Assembly (NCBI GenBank): GCA_017311185.1
Contig: JAESUZ010003392.1
Location: 186,001 to 250,000, forward strand
From: Proteles cristata cristata
Lineage: Eukaryota > Chordata > Mammalia > Carnivora > Hyaenidae
Length of the DNA: 64,000 bases
Direction: 5' to 3'
Below are positions 46,085-55,155 of the stretch, one piece after another. The translations under genes were made by a program, and so were the position numbers. Each line of letters begins with the position of its first letter. Position 1 is the first letter of the stretch. Below the pieces are notes generated by a model that worked only from the letters and a program-made list of their open reading frames with translations, was not told the origin of the DNA and ran no database searches.

Positions 46085-46570
46085 AAGACTTACATGTAAG
46101 ACCTGAAACCATGAAGCTCATAGAAGAAAACAGGAAGAAAACCCTCCTTGACATGGGTCTTGGCAATGGATTCTTTAGACATGACACTTGAAGCATAAGC
46201 AACAAAATAAAAGAATAGGTGAGAGGAGCCTGAGTGGCTCAATCAGTTGAGGGTACAACTTTGGTTCAGGTCACGATCTCAGGGTTGGTGAGTTCGAGTC
46301 CCATATCAGGCTCACTGCCATCAGAGCTGCTTTCAGCACAGAGCCCACTTCAGATCCACTCCCCACCACCCCCTCTGTCCCTTCCCTGCTCTAAATCTCT
46401 CAAAAATAAATAAACATTAAAAAAAAAAAAAACCAAACAGATGGGACTACATCAAACCAAAAACTTCTACATAGCAAAAGAACCTGTCAATGCAATGAAA
46501 AGACAACCCCATGGAATGGTAAAAATAATATTTATGAACCATGTCTGATAAGGAGTTAGTGATTGCCTGA
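46085..46570 (+). mobile_element. Old L1 ORF2 fragment, sense, split by a SINE
   Basis: GTAAGACCTGAAACCATGAA... GGGTCTTGGCAATGGATTC before the SINE, then ACTTCTACATAGCAAAAGAA... AAAAGACAACCCCATGGAAT after it, match collinear L1 ORF2 nucleic-acid landmarks. The SINE occupies 46223-46434. Confidence 0.85.
46223..46434 (+). mobile_element. SINEC, sense, diverged
   Basis: AGGAGCCTGAGTGGCTCAAT to CAAAAATAAATAAACATTAA plus A. Older tail type. Confidence 0.92.
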
Positions 46571-47630
46571 TCGCTAACTGCCCAGAGCCTCCATTTTTCT
46601 TCATATGAAAACGAAAGTGTGAGCAGGGAGATTTCCAAGGTCCCAGTCAGCTCTTAACATTTGCTGATTCCAGAGCAAAGTCCTTCTCTTAGGAAAAGCA
46701 GGCCAAGAGGGGTGTGCTTGCCAAAATGAAGAATATTTTATTATTTCTCTGATGAGAATGGAATTTGAGAAAGTTGGCTTTTGCTCTAGACTTCTTGCAG
46801 AAAGGAAGGAAAAGTCATCCTGGGATTGGACAGCTGGAGCACACACACTCCTGCTCTCTACGGGCTGAATTTCTGATGTACCTGGGTGCAGATGGGTCAG
46901 GAATGAATGGAATTGGCAGAGTCAGTTGCTATCTTTTTTATTACTGTTCAGTGTTTGATTTTTGCTGTGACCCTGGCAGATGACAACAGATCACTGGGCT
47001 TGACCAGGGGTAGATGATTTCTTATCTGATCATTCTTTGTGTGTATTTGGGGTGACTGAAGGTTTTTAATATTGAAAAGCCAAACAGCATGGACCGTTTC
47101 ATCCACCGTCAGCTTAGTCTGTTATTTACAGGCTCATTCTCTTAACTTTCCAATTCTTAAAAAAAAAGAAAAACAAAAACAAACAAACCAAAAAAACCCA
47201 ACAAAACCAGCCATCAGCGACTCAGACTGATAATGTCAGATGACAGAAGTTGGAGATAGACACATCCTCCATGGCTCTTGGGTAGCTTCTGGCAGCATTG
47301 GGTTTGAAACATAATCCTTCCCCCGCCTTATGTGGCTGAGTCCCATTAGAAACATCCATCCCCATGGGCAGGTGTGATTTAACTATGTCATGCTAAGAGT
47401 TTGGCCAGAGCAAGGAGCTAAGTGCCAGGAGGATGTGTTCTACAACCAGATAGTTCTTAAAGTAAACAGAGCATACTTTTGAAATTTCTATGATTTAAGT
47501 GAAAGTGTTAAAAAATACTTCTATCTTCTGGGAAATGAATGGGAGCTAAAGACCCAGTGTTTACATTCGGGAGGTAGATTGGAGAAGCGGAGGAGGAGGA
47601 AGGTGATGGTGAAGAGGAAACGGATATTAA
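46571..47630. other. Unassigned stretch
   Basis: An A/C-rich patch at 47158-47210. No gene or family recognised. Confidence 0.4.
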
Positions 47631-47634
47631 GACT

Positions 47635-47678
47635 CTGAAGGGTCTGGGATTTTACCCTGAAGGGTCTGGGATTTTACC
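47635..47678. repeat. Perfect 22-base tandem duplication
   Basis: CTGAAGGGTCTGGGATTTTA plus CC occurs at 47635-47656 and again without change at 47657-47678. Confidence 0.97.
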
Positions 47679-47913
47679 CTACTCACAACTTGGAGGTCGA
47701 CCAGTTAGCCTGCTGCAGTTTTATGGGGGGACTTTTAGTTCAGAGACAAAGAACTTTGTTACTTCGCACAGTACCAGTAGCATGAGTATCAGCGTCTGTG
47801 TCAGTGTTTGTGTCACCCTACGGGGTGGTATGGAGAGGGCCAGGTGACACCCACCAATGCAGGGAATTGTGTTACAGGGGACGTACCCTGAGTTTAGGGA
47901 GCCTGACTCTTTT

Positions 47914-48115
47914 TTTTTATTTTTTGTAAGTTTATTTATTTTGAAAGAGAGAATGAGTTGGGAGGGGCAGAGAGAGGGAGATGGAGAATCCCAAGCAGTG
48001 TCCACGCTGCCAGCGCAGAGCCTGATGCGAGGCTCGAATCCATGAAAGCACGAGATCATGATCTGAGCTGAAACCAGGGGTTAAACACTTAACTGACTGA
48101 GCCCTCCAGGCCCCC
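47914..48115 (-). mobile_element. SINEC, antisense
   Basis: TSD CCTGA(C/A)TCTTTT at 47902-47913 and 48116-48127 brackets a diverged SINE with head GAGCCCTCCAGGCCCC. Confidence 0.93.
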
Positions 48116-48139
48116 CCTGAATCTTTTATAGTGGGAAAG

Positions 48140-48300
48140 AAGCATGCTTGCCCTCAGCTCTGGAGGGAGATGTTATCTTTATCTATGGGTAAGCAGATTT
48201 ATCCTTTGCTCTGGAGAGAGGTATTATCTCTGTCTTCTAAGGCTGTTCTCTATATAGATACCTGGGAAAAAATTGTTCTCTATATAGATACCTGGGAAAA
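48140..48300. repeat. Short direct repeats, possibly an LTR U3 remnant
   Basis: TGTTCTCTATATAGATACCT GGGAAAA is present at 48244-48270 and 48274-48300 (period 30). Upstream, GCTCTGGAGGGAGATGTTAT and GCTCTGGAGAGAGGTATTAT repeat with a wider spacing. Two levels of direct repeat in non-coding DNA resemble LTR enhancer repeats, but no LTR family was identified. Confidence 0.6.
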
Positions 48301-48719
48301 GATAGTTGGAGAAAAAGCAGAAACCTTGCAACATGTGCAGAAACCAAGAGATGCATGCACAGTTGTCTTCCAGCAGGAACAAACACACATGTTTTGCCCT
48401 AAAGTTGCAGTTTTTCCTTCCTCCCTAGCTACCTCAGGTGAGCTCACCTCTAGCTTTGGAACCTAGCAGTTCTTCCTCTCTCATTCCTAAGGAAATCCAG
48501 ACAGACTGACTCACTCCTGCGTAAGCTTGAGACACAATTCAAACTCTTCCTGGTAGCAAAGCCTCAGAACTATAAAAATCCTATTCACTTTATGACCATT
48601 GTATCTTTTAAAATTTTTTTGTGTTCTTTTAGCACAATTAGACACTTCATCTATTGGAGATGTTAATTCCCTATCCTCTTCGAAGTAGATGGGACCGTGG
48701 GTTGAAACCTAAGCCAGTC
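48301..48719. other. Unassigned stretch
   Basis: May continue an LTR-like block to about 48560. Not resolved. Confidence 0.35.
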
Positions 48720-48845
48720 CTTATTGATTAAGGCAGATTTTACATGTTAGGCAACTAAGTTTCAGAAGAATCAACGGTCTGGTTCAAAGTCATTCAGTAA
48801 CAATGTGCTGGGACCATGATTCCAAGTCAGGTCTGTGGAAATGGG
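48720..48845 (+). repeat. MIR fragment
   Basis: GGCAACTAAGTTTCAGAAGA... TTCAAAGTCATTCAGTAACA... AAGTCAGGTCTGTGG. Degraded MIR core and 3' side. Confidence 0.6.
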
Positions 48846-48992
48846 TAGTTTCCTGTTGCTTTCCTCACAATCAGAATTTAGATTAGGGAATATTTTCAGA
48901 ATGGCTTGGCCAAGAAAGATTGAGAGAAGAAGAGTGAGGATTCTCAGAGGATCCTTCTGAAGCTTCGGCAGTTTTCAAGAAATCAGTGTGTG

Positions 48993-49209
48993 GAGGTGCT
49001 TGGGTGGCTCAGTCAGTTAAGCATCTGACTTAGGCTCAGGTCATGGTCTCATGGCTCATGAGTTTGAGCCCCATGTCTGGCTCTGTACTGACAGCTCAGA
49101 GCCTGGAGCCTGCTTCAGATTTTGTCTCCACCTCTCTCTGCTCCTCCTCTACTTGTGCTCTCTCTCTGTCTCTCTTTCAAAAAAATTAAAAAAAAAAAAA
49201 AAAAAAAAG
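48993..49209 (+). mobile_element. SINEC, sense
   Basis: GAGGTGCTTGGGTGGCTCAG to a long A tail. TSD CAGTGTGTG at 48984-48992 and 49210-49218. Confidence 0.94.
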
Positions 49210-49218
49210 CAGTGTGTG

Positions 49219-50101
49219 AAAGAGATTGCTAGTTGCCTACACAGTATCCATTCTCTCCTTTTGTAGGAGAGGACTCCTGTGTATTTGAATAGGTCATTTC
49301 CCCAATTTTTAGAAGTACTTTTATTTGTTAGCTTTCCTGAAGGTTGGGGCAGTCAGTGAGGTGCGTGTAGAAGTAAGTTCCAGCACACTGAGCTTGCTGT
49401 TGGGAGACCCTTACCTCTCCCTGTTCCTCTGTCCTGCTAGGAACATGGTTGGGATGAGTTGAGCCACAATGACAATCTGTGACTGTAACGACACCCCATA
49501 AGTGGAAGCATGGGTCAGAGAGAGCACAGCAGAAACCTAAGGAGCCTGGATCACTGTGAACATCTTGGAGCTGCCATACCAGCCCTGGAGTCCCTACCTT
49601 GGGACCTCTTCATTCTGAGAGAAGAGTAATTCCCTGCCCCTTCCCTTTTTTTGCCATTGTAATTTTGTGAGCAGATGCATGTAGCTCCTTGGAGATATTA
49701 GGTGCTTATTGATACCTGATTGTAATCTCTGAATGTTCACCCTTTCTACTAGGGTTTTTTAGTTTCAAGTAACAGAAACATTGGCTAATTTTAGTACCAA
49801 AGGACTCCAAAGAGTGAAGTGAGGGCTGAAGAACTAGGCTGGAGCATATGGGCACCAGATTGCTCTGAAAGATGTTGGTAGCATTGATCTCATTGGTGAA
49901 CCCAATTTCTTGCCAGATCCTGTGTCAATCAGCCAAGAGTCAACAGCTCAGGGAGGCAAGTGTTTGATTGGCTGAGCCAGGCTGATGTGACTGTCCCAGG
50001 CTAAGGTCACATGACCACCCTGTACCAAGTTGGTGAGAGGAAGAACAGAGTGGAAGGAACCTTCAGGGACCCCTCCAGCTCCCATTATGGGAGGGTAGGC
50101 A
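49219..50101. other. Unassigned stretch
   Basis: Nothing recognised. Confidence 0.4.
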
Positions 50102-50113
50102 CCTGGATTTCTT

Positions 50114-50201
50114 TCTTTTTTTTTTTTTTTAAGTGTTATATATTTATTTTGAAAGAGGACAGAGAGAGCAAGAGTGCACAAATGTGCATGATCAGGGGAG
50201 G

Positions 50202-50245
<44 letters not shown>

Positions 50246-50385
50246 CTAGACTCCCAAACAGACTCCACACCGTCAGTGCAGAGCCCAATGTAGGGTTCAA
50301 ACCCACGAACCAAACTGTGAGATCATGACCTGAACTGAAACCAAGAGTCTGATGCTTAACCAACTGAGCCACCAAGATGCTCCTT
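50114..50385 (-). mobile_element. SINEC with expanded GA tract, antisense
   Basis: T tract, TATATTTATTTTGAAAGAGG, a (GA)n tract near 50205-50246, head GAGCCACCAAGATGCTCC. Perfect 12-base TSD CCTGGATTTCTT at 50102-50113 and 50386-50397. Confidence 0.95.
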
Positions 50386-50397
50386 CCTGGATTTCTT

Positions 50398-50719
50398 GTC
50401 CCACAGGATGCATCCAGTAGGGGGCAGAGGGAAGTCCCTACAGGGGAATCTGAGTGCTGTTGAGAAGCGCTTAGGATTTAGACTTCTCTGTGATGAGCTG
50501 AGTTGGTTGAGATAAAAGGCAAATACTGTTATGCCATGAAAACTTCAGGGATGAGCAGTTCCTGACAGGTCTGCCCTCTTTGGGGACACAGGTTTACGAT
50601 AATGGCACAGGCTCTGAGGAGGGCAAAAGTTTCACCTGAAAGAGCACAAGAGCTCTTGATCTTCTCCAGTTTATGTAGCTGTGAGTGCTATTTCATGGTA
50701 AAAGTACTAATCCATCTAT
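50398..50719. other. Unassigned stretch
   Basis: Nothing recognised. Confidence 0.4.
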
Positions 50720-50960
50720 TTCCTCGGCTGCCTGTTCTTTCCTTAATCGGGCTGCAGTTTCTAATTCACACACATTAACCCGCCCGCAGCAATTACAGGT
50801 CTTTGCAGATCTCCCTAAATGGGGGCAAGTAATCTTGTCCCCCTGTGGTGGGAAATCCGAACTCTAAAAAAGATCAGGTGCTGTTCCCAGGGCTGTGAGG
50901 TGTGATGATAGTGCAGTGAGGTAAAAGCAAATTACAGTCTGCAGTTAAGGTGGACATAGA
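50720..50960. promoter_or_regulatory. Candidate conserved non-coding element
   Basis: Repeat-free and motif-dense: CCTTAATCGGGCTGCAG, TTTCTAATTCACACACATTA, CCCGCCCGCAGCAATTACAG and AGCAAATTACAGTCTGCAG. CpGs are retained in an otherwise CpG-poor region. Function is inference. Confidence 0.3.
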
Positions 50961-51239
50961 TCATCAGTTAAGTAATGGTTGCCTCGGAGAGCTGGCCTCA
51001 GTGTGAAGATGTTCATGAATGTGATGCTCTAGCCTCAGAGATTCTAACCATGCATAGACTATTAGTGAAATAAGTCGAAGAATGAAGAAACTCAGAAACT
51101 TGTACCCTTAAGGTCCCCTCCAGACTTTGGTTTCTTGTTGCAACCATATTTAACAAATATCACTGAGGAAAGCTATCAGGAGGAAAGCAAAAGCTGAAGT
51201 CTCTCCCATGCTTAATACTCCAGTGATTTCTAAGAGTCA
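50961..51239. other. Unassigned stretch
   Basis: Nothing recognised. Confidence 0.4.
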
Positions 51240-51495
51240 GTAGAATAAAATCCAACCTCCTCATTCTGGCTAATGAGATCTTTTATAATCTGATCCTTCC
51301 TTCCCATGTGTTTCCCCTTTTCCCTCTGATTCTACCTGCTGCTTCAGTCACTTTGGTCTTCTTTCAATACTGGAAGCTGGTTCTTGCCCCTTTCACACAA
51401 CTGGGAAATGCTCTGTCACACAACCGTTCTTGGCTGACTCTTCTTTGCCATTGAGGTCTCAGCTCAGATGTTGCCTGTCCTCTGGGACTCCAGAG
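51240..51495. repeat. L2 fragment
   Basis: AGAATAAAATCCAACCTCCT, TTATAATCTGATCCTTCCTT and GAGGTCTCAGCTCAGATGTT are collinear with the L2 3' region. Confidence 0.82.
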
Positions 51496-51499
51496 CCCT

Positions 51500-51711
51500 C
51501 CTGCCTGGCTTCCATTCTTGGCTCTATCATGTCCCAGTTGTGTAATATTCAGCAAGCACTTAATTGCTTCGTGTTTCCTCTCTTGTTCAGCTGTAAATTG
51601 GGATCATGATATCCTTAAATCATACAGTTGTGCAGTGTATAGAAATTGATATAAATGAAGCCCTTAGGACATTGCCTGAGGCACAATGTTATATTAAGTA
51701 TTCCTGTCATT
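51500..51711 (-). repeat. MIR, antisense, split by SINE
   Basis: TTGGCTCTATCATGTCCCAG... GTTCAGCTGTAAATTGGGAT... GCCCTTAGGACATTGCCTGA. Resumes for a few tens of bases after the SINE at 51712-51925. Confidence 0.75.
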
Positions 51712-51925
51712 GTTGGGGCCCCTGGGTGGCTCAGTTGGTTAAGCGTCCAACTTCGGCTCAGGTCATGATCTCCTGGTTCTCGGGTTCCAGCCCCGCATTG
51801 GGCTCTGTGCTGACAGCTCAGAGCCTGGAGCCTGCTTCAGATTCTGTGTCTCCCTCTCTCTCTGCCCCTCCCCTGCTCGCAATCTGTCTGTCTCTCTCAA
51901 AAACAAACAAACAAAATTCAAAAGA
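51712..51925 (+). mobile_element. SINEC, sense
   Basis: GGGGCCCCTGGGTGGCTCAG to CAAAAACAAACAAACAAAAT. TSD AAGTATT(C/A)CTGTCATT at 51696-51711 and 51926-51941. Confidence 0.95.
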
Positions 51926-51979
51926 AAGTATTACTGTCATTATTATAGGAGCTGCCACTCTGAGTCACTCTGTCACTGA

Positions 51980-52264
51980 ATCTGGTTGGTTTTCTTTGTA
52001 GCATTAATCACTGTTTGAAATTACTTTATTTACTTTTTTATCATATCTTCCTTCAGGCTGAGCAGCTGGACCAACACAGAACTGAAAGTTTATTCCTTAG
52101 ATAGGGGAGGATGGAGCAACACCTCATCAATGGCATTCTCACATCCGCCCCACCCCCTGGTGCTGGCTTCTCACCCTCTGTAGAGTAGGAGTGGAGCCTC
52201 ATCAGTAGTTCTGTTATGTATCTAAATCACCCAGGGGTCCTGAGAAGACTGAAGGTGCCAAATA
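51980..52264. other. Unassigned stretch
   Basis: Weak MER5-like phrase near 52195-52250 (GAGCCTCATCAGTAGTTC). Otherwise nothing. Confidence 0.35.
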
Positions 52265-52333
52265 CAACGACTGTATGAGTCAGGAATCCCACTTCTGGGT
52301 GTTGATCTGAAAGAATTGAAAGCAAGGTCTTGA
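52265..52333 (+). mobile_element. Old L1 ORF2 fragment, left part
   Basis: AATCCCACTTCTGGGTGTTG... AAAGAATTGAAAGCAAGG is old L1 sense sequence. It is interrupted by the SNRPB2 retrocopy and resumes at 53311. Confidence 0.82.
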
Positions 52334-53310
52334 GTTTTTCTGAATTTCTTTCGGATTTTGAGGGAGCAACGCAGGCCTCAGGCTATCTGAACAGTTTAAC
52401 CCCAAACATGGATATAAGACCAAATCATATAATTTATAACAACAATATGAATGACAAAATAAAAAAAGAAGGATTGAAGAGATCCCCGTATGTCCTGTTT
52501 TCTCAGTTTGGCCACGTGGTAGATATTGTAGCTTTAAAGACCATGAAGATGAGGGGTCAAGCCTTTGCTATATTTAAGGAATTGGGTTCGTCCACAAATG
52601 CCTGGAGACAGTTACAAGGATTTCCATTCTATGGTAAACCAATGCGAATCCAGTAGGCAAAAACAGATACTGACGTTAATATCTAAAATGCATGGCAGTC
52701 TTGCCGACAAAGAAAAGAAGAAGGAAAAGAGAAAAGCAAAAATGGTGGAAAAGACTGCAACAACTGCCATCAAAAAGCCTGGCTGGGGAACACCAAATGC
52801 AGCAAATACCCAAGGAAATACAACACCAAAACCTCAGGTCCCTGATTACCCTCCAAACTGTATTTTATTCTTTAATAATTTACTAGAAGAAACGAATGAG
52901 ATGATGTTATCCGTGCTGTTTAATTAGTTTCCTGGTTTCGAGGAAGTACAATTGGTGCCTGGGAGGCAGGACATTGCTTTTGTTGAATTTGAGAATGACG
53001 GACAGGCTGGAGCCGCCACGGATGCTTTACAGGGATTTAAGATCATGCCTTCCCGTGCCATGAAGATCACCTATGCCAAGAAATAACACATGGGATAGTG
53101 GTCTTTCAAGGACGTGGTGTTATTTATAGTGTTTGTTTTGATAACATTTGGTCAGCCCATTTTAATAGTTGGGGGTAAGGGTGAGTGAAAGTGAAATTTT
53201 CATGAACAATTTAAAAAAATAGCTGGTTTTTGTTTAGCCTTAGTGAACTATGAAATATGAAGGCCTTAATTTTGTACAATAAACTATGATTTGTACTCTA
53301 AAAAAGAAAA
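52334..53310 (+). pseudogene. SNRPB2: SNRPB2 (U2 snRNP B'') processed pseudogene
   Basis: Intronless retrocopy of the mRNA for the U2 small nuclear ribonucleoprotein B'', which in the parent binds U2 snRNA stem-loop IV with U2A'. The former start codon is at 52408 ([17 protein letters not shown]) and the former stop at 53084-53086. Both RRM domains are visible: RNP1 of the first as RGQAFAIF, and the second with CILFFNNL and [11 protein letters not shown]-rich linker (ADKEKKKEKRKAK) joins them. Disabling changes: Tyr to TAG at 52654-52656, one net extra base at about 52663-52680, and Gln to TAG at 52925-52927. Hallmarks of retrotransposition: 5' UTR of about 74 bases, 3' UTR with AATAAA at 53278-53283, an A-rich tail at 53301-53310, and a 16-base TSD GAAAGCAAG(G/A)TCTTGA at 52318-52333 and 53311-53326. 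Identification is from memory of the protein family. The paralogue SNRPA is less likely given the short linker. Confidence 0.95.
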
Positions 53311-53635
53311 GAAAGCAAGATCTTGAAGCAATAGTTGCACGCCCATATTCACAGCAGCATTCATGGGAGCCAAGAGGTGGAAGCACCCCAAATGCCCACT
53401 GACAGATGAGAGTGCAAACAAGCTTAGGTATATGGGCCAGTCAGTGGAATGTCCTTGAAGAGGGAGAAATCCTGTCACAGGCTACAACATAGATGAACCT
53501 TGAGGACATTATGCTAGGTGAAATAAGCCAGATGTGAAAAGACAAATACTGCATGATTGTACCTATATGAGGCACGTAATGTAGTGAATATACCTAATGC
53601 TGAACTGTACACTTAAAAAGAGTTAAGGTGGTCTT
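53311..53635 (+). mobile_element. Old L1 fragment, right part
   Basis: AGCAATAGTTGCACGCCCAT... GACATTATGCTAGGTGAAAT... CATGATTGTACCTATATGAG, sense L1M-type ORF2 end and 3' UTR, collinear with the part before the retrocopy. Confidence 0.85.
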
Positions 53636-54720
53636 GCCTTGTGCCATGACCTGCCTGAGTCTAGAGCATGCACCATATAAAAGCTAAGAGATGAATGGTC
53701 ACCTAGCTCAGTCTTTGGAATGATTCTGTATGTGGGAGATAAAATTTCCAAGACATGATTATCTGGAAGGGACACTGTCAGCCTCTCTCCTTCCAGGACC
53801 ATAACTGTCATATCACCTGAAGAAGTACAACAAAGTCAGGCTTTGGGGTTGTCAGAGGGGCCGCTGCGCTTGCCTAACTCCTGGAGAACAGCAGCGTAGG
53901 AACAGCTGTGTTCCAGACTTCCCATATGTGAACATACTTTCCTGGGTCACCTCGGCCTGTGGGGTTTGTATGGTCTCAGTCCTTGTCAACAAAATAGAGT
54001 CCTCTCAATAATTGTAACTTCAAAATGAGTAGAATGTCATGTCGGATTTCCCAGTGCCTTCCATTTGGTACAGTGATTCCTGGTGGCCCTCACACATGTT
54101 CCCCATGGGTCCCTGGTTTTGTAGGTTACAACTAGGATAGATAGGATCTTTGTGGCAATTAGGAAATATCGCCACTTTCAGATTTACTTAGGCTAAGGGA
54201 CTTTTCCTGCAGGGGACACAGTCCTGAGTCAGGACACCCAGGAAGGGAAGCAGAGTGCAGGCTGCATTTCCCCCTCTTCCACTTATTTGCCTGGTGCATT
54301 TGTGGGAGGCAGGAAGAATGTCTTCATTCCAGGCAGCCCAGAGGGGCTAGTGTGCACTGTACCTCACTGGATGTTGAAAAAAAATAGATAAGGTAGTTAA
54401 AGTTTATGTCATGTGATTTTCATCACAATAAACATAAATATATAAATGATGCTTGACCTGGATTCTGAGTGGGTGGGGTATTTGCATTTAAAAAAGTCTC
54501 CACCCACCAAATTTTAGTAACCACTGGGCCATGCAATCTTCAAAGATGTCTCTGTGGTGTGGATTTAGCACATTTGAAACTTGCACCTTCCCTGATGTAA
54601 ATCTGTAATTATATTGAGGAAAAATGATCCGCAAATCCTCCTCATGGGTTCTCTTTAATTTTGTCAAGTTAATCTGCCGTTCATCTGTATTCCCATTTTG
54701 CTGTCCCTTCAAAGAGGAGG
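53636..54720. other. Unassigned stretch
   Basis: No gene or repeat recognised upstream of the CpG-rich block. Confidence 0.4.
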
Positions 54721-54724
54721 GTGA

Positions 54725-55155
54725 TAATCGGCAGGCGGGGGCATTTGGAGCCGGCCCACCGGCGTGTTTTCCCCATAGTGTCCACAAGGTGGCAGGCCAG
54801 GCACTTGGATTTGGGCAGCCAGGGGTGCGCACGACAGGCAGCGCGCAGCGCCCGGGGAGTTCGCTCAAGAGGTGTGAGGGACCCCGTGTTTTGCAGGGTT
54901 TGGGGGTTCCCGGAAGAGGTGGTGGGGTTCCCGTTGAGCCGGGCTAGAACACAGCCCGGCAGGTCATTTTCCCGGAGCCTGCGTGCATTTGTGCGCAGGG
55001 GAAGGTGAGCAAGCCCCCTCCCCCACCTCACCCCTCCGCCGCCCCTGCAGAGAGTGCAGTGGCCACAGCCACTTTCCCCGGGGGCTCAAGTGCGTATCTC
55101 CCAGGAAGACGGGCGTTTGAGTGTGTGCTCGTGTCTTCAGGAGACCTGTTCGTGA
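54725..55155. promoter_or_regulatory. CpG-island-like stretch, candidate promoter
   Basis: By count, 28 CpG in about 430 bases, GC-rich, while the surrounding non-repeat DNA is CpG-poor. It is not a SINE. Contains GGCGGGGG and CCCCTCCGCCGCCCC GC-box-like stretches and no obvious TATA box. A consensus-like splice donor lies inside at 55004/55005. It could mark a first exon of an unseen transcript, on either strand. Confidence 0.5.
55002..55010 (+). other. Candidate 5' splice site
   Basis: AAG|GTGAGC matches the donor consensus closely. It lies within the CpG-rich block, where a first exon would end. A single site match has weak value alone. Confidence 0.3.

Noticed and set aside
49948..50313. 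121-codon minus frame
   Set aside because: SINE and its GA tract. The serine/leucine repeat is the CT-rich strand.
52330..52656. Functional SNRPB2 gene copy
   Set aside because: Nonsense codons and a frameshift truncate it within the first third, and no promoter or introns are present.
54721..55008. 95-codon plus frame across the CpG island as a coding exon
   Set aside because: GC-rich islands give long frames by chance. Two other frames on both strands are open over the same bases and no motif is recognisable.
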